Source: Cupriavidus yeoncheonensis (lineage in GTDB: Bacteria; Pseudomonadota; Gammaproteobacteria; Burkholderiales; Burkholderiaceae). Taken from it: a stretch of 64,000 nucleotides of DNA. The notes under the pieces are model-generated. The model saw only the letters and a list, made by a program, of their open reading frames with translations. It searched no databases and had not been told where the DNA came from. Below, piece after piece: positions 58,578 through 64,000 of this stretch (positions within the stretch are counted from its first letter, which is position 1; every line of letters starts with the position of its first letter). A program made the position numbers and the translations under genes. The DNA lies in contig NZ_CAJPUY010000009.1 in NCBI RefSeq assembly GCF_905397275.1, forward strand, positions 186,001-250,000. Direction: 5' to 3'.

Positions 58578-59501
58578 TTAGTCTTTGGGCTTGTGCGTGA
58601 TGTCGATTTCGCCTTCCCGGTTGAACGCCACCAGCGCCTCGCGGAATTCGAGACAGAGCGGGGACAGATAGCCGTCGTCGCGCCATAGCAGGGCGACCTC
58701 GGGCTCGGGCAGCCTCACGCCATCGGCAATCACGCACAAGCCGTGGCCATCCGGCCCCGTCAGCGCGCGATGCGGCAGCAGCCCAAGCAGGTCCGTGTTG
58801 CGCAGCAATTCGGCAATCGGGACCCCGGAGCCTGTCCATTCCACCGAGACGCGCGGCGGCGGCAGGCCGAGTTCGGCGAACTGGTGGCCCAACACTTGAT
58901 AAAGGCTCGACGAGGTCTGCGGCAGGGCCCAACGCTCGTTGGCAAGGTCGGCCAGTGTCCTGAAGGCCGGTCTCCGGGGGTGGTCTTCCCGGGCGACGAT
59001 GCGCAGGTTCAGCGGCTGCAGCGGGGCACGGCAAACATCGTCCGGCACGTCGGCGGTGAGTCCGCCGCAGGCGAAGTCGACCTCGCCGGATTGCAGCGCC
59101 TGGATCGCGCCCAGCGTGAGGCGCGTCTCGACGGCGAAGCTTGCCAGGGGCCGATGCGCGAGGAACCGCGCAATCACCGGTGTCAGCACCGTGGCAACGA
59201 GATAGGGCGTCGCCGCAAGCCGGATCTTTCCTGAGCGGGCTGCGCGCTGGGCCTCGATTTCCTGTTCGAAGTCATGCGTGGCCAGCACCACCTGCCGCGC
59301 GCGCGCCAGCAGCGATTCGCCCACCAGTGTGAGCGTCACGCCGCGCGAAGAGCGCTCGAACAGGCGCATGCCGGCATCCGCTTCCAGCCGCCCGAGCGCC
59401 TTGGAAAGCGCGGACTGCGTCACGCCCATGTGCTCGGTGGCCCGATGCAGGCTGCCATGTTGCGCCACGAGCATAAAGGCTCGAAGGTCGTCTGTCCGCA
59501 T
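58578..59501 (-). CDS. LysR-family transcriptional regulator
   Basis: The 307-residue regulator has the LysR HTH at the N-terminus (MRTDDLRAFMLVAQHGSLHRATEHMGVTQSALSKAL) and a periplasmic-binding-like effector domain from ~90 to the end. GGAAG precedes the ATG at 59501 by 4 nt. It is divergent from the dioxygenase gene across 173 nt that contain an ATTCC-N5-GGAAT repeat, so it probably controls that operon. The effector is unknown. Confidence 0.9.
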   Translation of the reverse strand: MRTDDLRAFMLVAQHGSLHRATEHMGVTQSALSKALGRLEADAGMRLFERSSRGVTLTLVGESLLARARQVVLATHDFEQEIEAQRAARSGKIRLAATPYLVATVLTPVIARFLAHRPLASFAVETRLTLGAIQALQSGEVDFACGGLTADVPDDVCRAPLQPLNLRIVAREDHPRRPAFRTLADLANERWALPQTSSSLYQVLGHQFAELGLPPPRVSVEWTGSGVPIAELLRNTDLLGLLPHRALTGPDGHGLCVIADGVRLPEPEVALLWRDDGYLSPLCLEFREALVAFNREGEIDITHKPKD

Positions 59502-59531
59502 ATCGCTTCCATGGTGTGAGCTGTTGCCAGT

Positions 59532-59570
59532 ATTCCAGATCGGAATCACCGCGCCCAGACGGGGAATCAC
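59532..59570. promoter_or_regulatory. Putative LysR binding region
   Basis: ATTCC (59532-59536) and GGAAT (59542-59546) form a perfect inverted repeat of the T-N11-A class. GGAATCAC occurs at 59542-59549 and again at 59563-59570, 21 bp apart, which places both copies on the same helix face, as in LysR recognition and activation sites. Confidence 0.55.
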
Positions 59571-59674
59571 TGACGTTCCCCTCGCTCCGTACAGTTGACC
59601 TCCGACACATGCATGGTCTGAACCGAATTCAAAGAGCGGCCGGGCCTCGCCCGCCGACACAAAGGAAAACTGCA

Positions 59675-60700
59675 ATGAATACGATCCCGGAAGCGCTCGA
59701 TTCGAGCCTGATCTCCGCCCTGGGCGATGATGTCCAATGTCACGAGCGCGCGGCAGGGCAGCCGCCGCTCTTCATCGAGCCGAAGGGCGGGGCCTTGCTG
59801 GACCGCGACCGCTTCCGCGCCTGGACGCGACGGGTGAAGCCCGCGCTCGAGCAACTCATCGTCCGCCATGGCGGCATCGTGCTGCGCGGCTTTCCCACAC
59901 CGGAGACCGAGGACTTTGCCGACATCGTCGAGCAGTTCCCCCCGTTCCAGGACGGCTATGTCGGTGGACGCGCCCCCCGCCTGCAGATCTCCGGCCGCGT
60001 GATGGAATCGACTCGCCTGGACGCAGGCGTCAGGCTCGGCGTGCATTCGGAGATGGCGTACCGCAGGCACTATCCCGGGCGCATCGCCTTCTTCTCCCGG
60101 CTCACCGCGCCCGTCGGCGGCGAAACCACAATTGCCGACGCGCGCCAGTTCGTCGAAGGGATCGGGCCAGAACTGGTCGAGAAGATCGCCGCCATCGGCA
60201 TTCGCTCGGCACTGAGCTATGGCCCGAAGAGCGACACTGTCGAGTCGTCGTATGAAGACCAGGACCGGTACGGCTGGAATCATGCCTTCGGCACCGAAGA
60301 TCCTGCCGAGGTCGAGGCGCGATGCGCGAGCCGCGGCCTGCAGCCGCTGTGGCATGACGACGGTTCGCTGACGGTCTTCGCCACGCTGGAGCCCTTCCTG
60401 AACCACCCCGTCACGGGCACGAAGCTGTACCGCTCGGGCCTGCACCGCGACCACACCGCGATGGCAGTCCTGAACCCGGAGATGCGCAAGAACCAGAAGT
60501 ACCCGACCGGCATGTTCCTCGCCAACGGACAGCGGCTCAGCAACGAGGAGGTCGACCACATCAACGCGGTATGCGACAGGTTCACCTATAGCTGGCCCTG
60601 GCGCAACGGCGACGTCATGATCCTCGACAACCTGCAGGTATGGCACGGCCGCAATCCCTATGAGGGCCGGCGCGACGTACAGGTTGCGCTGCTCGACTGA
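59675..60700 (+). CDS. TauD/TfdA-family Fe(II)/2-oxoglutarate dioxygenase
   Basis: The 341-residue enzyme has the iron triad as HSE (His124, Glu126) and VWHGRNP (His324), with the 2-oxoglutarate Arg likely in YEGRRDV. The HxE variant and the ETTIADARQF segment place it with clavaminate-synthase/SyrP-like members of the TauD group rather than with taurine dioxygenase itself. It would hydroxylate an aliphatic substrate. An AAAGGAAA ribosome site precedes the ATG. It heads a plus-strand operon with the Bug and aldolase genes. Confidence 0.88.
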   Translation: MNTIPEALDSSLISALGDDVQCHERAAGQPPLFIEPKGGALLDRDRFRAWTRRVKPALEQLIVRHGGIVLRGFPTPETEDFADIVEQFPPFQDGYVGGRAPRLQISGRVMESTRLDAGVRLGVHSEMAYRRHYPGRIAFFSRLTAPVGGETTIADARQFVEGIGPELVEKIAAIGIRSALSYGPKSDTVESSYEDQDRYGWNHAFGTEDPAEVEARCASRGLQPLWHDDGSLTVFATLEPFLNHPVTGTKLYRSGLHRDHTAMAVLNPEMRKNQKYPTGMFLANGQRLSNEEVDHINAVCDRFTYSWPWRNGDVMILDNLQVWHGRNPYEGRRDVQVALLD

Positions 60701-60815
60701 GGGGGGGGCGGCCCGGCGCCGAGCCGGTACACGCTTCCAACCATGACGATGAGCCGCGGCACTGAGTGGCCGCGGCATCCACGACTACATAACCAGAACA
60801 AGCAGGAGACAAACC

Positions 60816-61799
60816 ATGAGCGCATTCCGGCGCTTCGCCCCCACGCTGGCGATCGCGGCTGCGGCCGTGTTGGGCATCAACGCATCCCGGGCGGCTGAAC
60901 CGTCCTACCCGGCACGGCCGGTCAAGGTCGTCGTGCCGTCCGTCGCGGGCGGACCGATCGACACGGTGTCCCGTCTCGTCAGCGACAGGCTGGGCGCGCG
61001 CCTTGGCACCAGTTTCTACATCGAGAACAAGCCGGGCGGCAACGTGCAGATCGGCAGCAACTACGTGGCGAAGTCGGATCCGGACGGCTATACGCTGCTG
61101 ACCACGTCGCCGGCCCATGTCACCAATCCGCTGCTCTACAGCAAGCTGCCCTACGATCCCCTCAAAGACCTGACCGGGGTGGCAATGATGGCCCGCGTGC
61201 CGCTGCTGGTGGTGGTGAATGCGGACCTGCCGGTCCACTCGGTGCAGGAACTGGTGGCATGGGCCAAGGCACACCCGAACCAGGTGCGCTACGGCACCTC
61301 GGGCGCCGGCTCCACCGCGAACCTGGCCGCCGAACTGTTTGCCATGCACGCCGGCATCAAGCTGGATCACGTGCCCTACAAGGGCGCCGCCGCCGTCCTG
61401 CCGGACGTGCTCGCCGGGCGCGTCGAGATGACGGTCGACACCTTGCAACTGCTCGGGCCCTACGTCAAGTCAGGCAAGCTGCGCGCGATCGCCTTCACCG
61501 GCGCGAAGCGAGTGCCGGCGTTGCCCAATGTTCCCACGCTGGCGGAGTCGGGCTATCCGGATGCCGTGGCAATGTCCTGGCTGGCCATCGTGGCGCCGGC
61601 CAGGACGCCGCAGCACGTCATCGACAAGCTGGCGCAGACGACCACCGAAGTGCTGCAGGAAGACAAGGTCCGCAAGCGCATCGCCGAGTACGGCATGGAA
61701 GCCGATGTCATGACCCCGGCGCAGGTCAACCGGTATTTTGATGCGGAGAGCCAGCGCTGGAGCAAGGTCATCAAGGCCGGAAACATCCACGTGGAATGA
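60816..61799 (+). CDS. Bug/TctC-family solute-binding protein
   Basis: This 327-residue periplasmic protein has a Sec signal peptide (~1-27, ending ASRAA). The Bug fold is marked by YPARPVKVVVPSVAGGPIDTVSR, ENKPGGNVQIGSNYVAKSDPDGYTLL and VPYKGAAAVLPDVLAG. The family binds small carboxylates and often lacks a dedicated membrane partner. None (TctA/TctB) is in the window, so it may be a sensor or use a distant transporter. An AGGAG ribosome site lies upstream. Confidence 0.92.
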   Translation: MSAFRRFAPTLAIAAAAVLGINASRAAEPSYPARPVKVVVPSVAGGPIDTVSRLVSDRLGARLGTSFYIENKPGGNVQIGSNYVAKSDPDGYTLLTTSPAHVTNPLLYSKLPYDPLKDLTGVAMMARVPLLVVVNADLPVHSVQELVAWAKAHPNQVRYGTSGAGSTANLAAELFAMHAGIKLDHVPYKGAAAVLPDVLAGRVEMTVDTLQLLGPYVKSGKLRAIAFTGAKRVPALPNVPTLAESGYPDAVAMSWLAIVAPARTPQHVIDKLAQTTTEVLQEDKVRKRIAEYGMEADVMTPAQVNRYFDAESQRWSKVIKAGNIHVE

Positions 61800-61809
61800 G
61801 GAGCCAGAC

Positions 61810-62592
61810 ATGAACGAGCAGACTTCCGTTCCCCAGGACGCCGTGCGAGGCCTCGTCAGCGAGGCCGAGTGGCGCGCCCGCGTGGAACTCGCCGCATGCT
61901 ACCGGCTGATGGACCGGTACGGCATGACGGACCTCATCTACAACCACATCACGCTGCGTATTCCAGGCACCGAGCACCTGCTCATCAATGCCTACGGGTA
62001 TCTCTACTCCGAGATCTGTGCGTCGAGCCTGATCACGATCGACCTCGATGGCAAGGTGTTGCTGGCACCGCAGAACGCGCATGGCTACGAGGTCAACCGC
62101 GCCGGCATGGTGATCCACACGGCCATCCACAAGGCCAGGCCCGACGTCTCGTGCGTGATCCACACCCACACCCGTGCCGGCATGGCCTTGTCGGCGCTGG
62201 CGTCCGGGCTGTTGCCCATGACGCAGACCGCGCTGCGCTTCTACGGCAAGACCGGCTACCACGACTTCGACAGCCCGGTGCTCCAACTCGGCCAGCAGGC
62301 GCCGCTGGTCAATTCCCTGGGCAACCATGAAGTGGTGATCCTGCGCAACCACGGGCTGCTTGCCGTGGGGCCGAGCGTGGCCGAGGCATTCAGCCGCATG
62401 TACTGGCTGGAGATGGCCTGCCGCACGCAGGTAGACGCCATGGCATGCGGTACCGGGCTGACCCTGCCGGACCAGCAGGCCATCGACGACACGCGCGCCG
62501 TCATGGACGCCCGCGACAACACCTTTGGCAGGCGGGAATGGCCCGCATTGCTGCGCCAGGTGGAGCGCATGGATCCGACCTACAAGGACTGA
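61810..62592 (+). CDS. Class II aldolase/adducin family protein
   Basis: The 260-residue zinc aldolase-fold protein has the metal-binding HTHTRAG and the second-site RNHGLLAVG, plus YNHITLRIPG and VNRAGMVIH. Characterised relatives split or epimerise sugar phosphates, or act on small hydroxy-acids. The ATG at 61810 has GAGGAG (61798-61803) upstream and is 10 nt from the Bug gene stop, so they are cotranscribed. Here it could cleave the hydroxylated product of the dioxygenase (inference). Confidence 0.88.
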   Translation: MNEQTSVPQDAVRGLVSEAEWRARVELAACYRLMDRYGMTDLIYNHITLRIPGTEHLLINAYGYLYSEICASSLITIDLDGKVLLAPQNAHGYEVNRAGMVIHTAIHKARPDVSCVIHTHTRAGMALSALASGLLPMTQTALRFYGKTGYHDFDSPVLQLGQQAPLVNSLGNHEVVILRNHGLLAVGPSVAEAFSRMYWLEMACRTQVDAMACGTGLTLPDQQAIDDTRAVMDARDNTFGRREWPALLRQVERMDPTYKD

Positions 62593-62649
62593 CCGGCAGT
62601 CGCGCGGCGGCGGGTGCCCCGCGCGGAGCCTTCTGCAGGGGAATACCAG

Positions 62650-63711
62650 ATGGACGCACGCCTGAAGCACGCGGTCGCGGTTGGCCGCTTCGGTTCTTTC
62701 TCCAGGGCCGCCGATACGATCGGCATCACGCAGTCGGCGGCGACCAAGAGCGTCGCCGAGCTGGAACGGCGGCTCGGATACCCCATCTTCCGCCGGACCC
62801 CGAAGGGCGTGGTGCCCACCGAGGAGGGCCAGGTCTTCCTGGAGCGCGCGCTACGCCTGCTGGCGGATGCCGCCGACCTGCTTGGCATGCCCAAGCCGGA
62901 ACCTGGCAGGCAGACGTTGCGCGTGGGCGTGTTTCCCGCCACGCTGGAATGGCTGCTGGCCCGTGGCATCGAGCGCCTGCTGGCGCGCACCCCGGAAATC
63001 AGGCTCGACCTCTGCTCGGGCACCAAGGAACGCGGCCTGCAAATGCTCGAACGCGGCGATGTGGATGTGGCCATCGGCATGGAATCCATGTTCAGGGACC
63101 GGCCGCAGTTTCAGTGCGAGCCCATCGCCGCGATCTGCCCGCAAGCCTTTGTCCGGCGCGGGCATCCGCTGCTGGCCGGGAAGGCGCCGGCGAGTGCCCG
63201 GCTCACGGACTTCCCCCTCATCCTGCCCTCGGAGATCTGGCACTCGTCGCTCTATCCGTCGCTGGCCAGACTCTGCGGCGACGACTGGGTCGGCCGTTGC
63301 CACAAGATCGAGAGCCTTGCGCTGTCATGCAAGGTGGTGGAGTGCTCCGATGCGATCGGGCTGGCGGATACCGGCTTCTCCCTGACCGGATACTTCCGCG
63401 AGCGGTTCGTCACGCTGCATGATGTCTGCCAGATCCCGCCCGTACGCATCGACTGCGCAGTGCGCAAGCAATGGGAGCCGAAGCCGGCAGCGAAGGCGCT
63501 CATTGCAATGCTGCAGGAGATACACGCCGATGGCCGGCCGCGCAGCGACATGGAGAGCCGCATGCTGGCCCATGAACTCGCCGCGCCCCGGGGCGATGAC
63601 GACCACGGCGTGTGCATGCCGGCTACCGGAGGCGGCATCCCGGCGGGACCGGCAGGACCGGTCCCACCAGCGCACGGAGATACGGTCAGGCCGTACGCAG
63701 CACGGCCTTGA
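62650..63711 (+). CDS. LysR-family transcriptional regulator with C-terminal extension
   Basis: The 353-residue product has a LysR HTH ([31 protein letters not shown]...) and an effector domain (~90-300). Its last ~50 residues are Gly/Pro/Ala-rich and exceed the usual ~300 length, and its final 26 nt overlap the convergent aldehyde dehydrogenase gene. A frameshift or lost stop near 63.6 kb is possible. The ATG at 62650 has AGGGGA 7 nt upstream. It is the second LysR gene of this cluster. Confidence 0.85.
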   Translation: MDARLKHAVAVGRFGSFSRAADTIGITQSAATKSVAELERRLGYPIFRRTPKGVVPTEEGQVFLERALRLLADAADLLGMPKPEPGRQTLRVGVFPATLEWLLARGIERLLARTPEIRLDLCSGTKERGLQMLERGDVDVAIGMESMFRDRPQFQCEPIAAICPQAFVRRGHPLLAGKAPASARLTDFPLILPSEIWHSSLYPSLARLCGDDWVGRCHKIESLALSCKVVECSDAIGLADTGFSLTGYFRERFVTLHDVCQIPPVRIDCAVRKQWEPKPAAKALIAMLQEIHADGRPRSDMESRMLAHELAAPRGDDDHGVCMPATGGGIPAGPAGPVPPAHGDTVRPYAARP

Positions 63712-64000
63712 ATTCCAGGAACTCCGCCAGCCCGTACTCGCCGAACTCGCGTCCGTTGCCGGACGCCTTGTAGCCGCCAAACGGCGCGGTGAAGTCCAGG
63801 GTCGCGCCGTTGACCTGCACCGTGCCGGCACGCATTGCGCCTGCCACGCGCGCGGCACGTTCCGGCGAGCCGCTCCAGACATAGGCGGCGAGGCCATAGT
63901 CGGTGTCGTTCGCGATGGCGATCGCTTCGTCTTCGTCGTCGTACGGAATCATGCTCATGACCGGGCCGAAGATTTCCTCGCGTGCAATCGCCATCTGGTT
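63686..64000 (-). CDS. Aldehyde dehydrogenase, C-terminal part
   Basis: Only the last 104 residues are in the window; the gene continues past base 64000. The segment contains [62 protein letters not shown] and the oligomerisation tail [11 protein letters not shown], typical of NAD(P)-dependent aldehyde dehydrogenases. The catalytic Cys and Glu lie outside. It converges on the LysR gene. It may oxidise an aldehyde released by the aldolase (inference). Confidence 0.92.
   Translation of the reverse strand, partial: NQMAIAREEIFGPVMSMIPYDDEDEAIAIANDTDYGLAAYVWSGSPERAARVAGAMRAGTVQVNGATLDFTAPFGGYKASGNGREFGEYGLAEFLEFKAVLRTA

Noticed and set aside
58178-64000. Insertion sequence or integrase near the tRNA
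   Set aside because: No transposase or integrase motif and no terminal inverted repeats were found within the window.

Overview
The window is a GC-rich, densely packed chromosomal segment whose gene content and order match a Burkholderiaceae betaproteobacterium of the Cupriavidus/Ralstonia type. The assignment is an inference from synteny and protein similarity: prfB-recJ-rpfE-like-lolCD, pyrG-kdsA-eno-ftsB, dapA-bamC, cysS-accA-tilS-lysC and many Bug/LysR genes. Almost all of it is core genome. No insertion sequence, CRISPR array or prophage was recognised.

Layout. 1-10.4 kb: prfB (partial, with its programmed frameshift), a LysM/LytM lipoprotein, recJ, an RpfE-like protein, lolC-lolD, a DUF2845 protein, tatD and comEC. 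10.4-14.1 kb: a sugar-catabolism module, an RpiR/HexR-type repressor divergent from edd-gntK, with two matching operators. 14.3-19.5 kb: circularly permuted ATP-grasp, alpha-E, transglutaminase and an Anbu proteasome-like peptidase, followed by a hydrolase. 19.6-24.5 kb: pyrG-kdsA-DUF1330-eno-ftsB. 24.5-31.5 kb: a Gly/Tyr-rich lipoprotein, hslO, a gamma-carbonic-anhydrase-like protein, a DUF455 ferritin-like protein, an acyl-CoA synthetase, a hydrolase and a ferredoxin-NADP reductase. 31.7-37.7 kb: PHP exonuclease, YciO, M50 protease, methyltransferase, dapA, bamC and an MBL hydrolase.

37.7-48.9 kb: an Ala/Pro-rich lipoprotein, roxA and slyD (divergent), mutS with a coupled phosphoesterase, uspA-ppk2-DUF465, suhB, trmJ and cysE. 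48.9-57.9 kb: lpxH, two cyclophilins, a TPR protein, cysS, a DNA glycosylase, accA, tilS and lysC. A tRNA-Ser(GCU) with a good promoter and terminator closes the core block at about 58.1 kb.

Beyond the tRNA (58.2-64 kb) the content changes to a catabolic-looking accessory cluster: LysR, TauD-type dioxygenase, Bug solute-binding protein, class II aldolase, a second LysR, and the end of an aldehyde dehydrogenase. The enzymes suggest hydroxylation, aldol cleavage and aldehyde oxidation of an unknown substrate. The two most interesting systems are the Anbu/ATP-grasp/alpha-E/transglutaminase cluster, whose substrate is unknown, and this tRNA-adjacent cluster. Regulatory sequences that stand out are the paired HexR-like operators, a TetR-like palindrome at the acyl-CoA synthetase, an 18-bp palindrome at the Ala-rich lipoprotein, and several strong intrinsic terminators.
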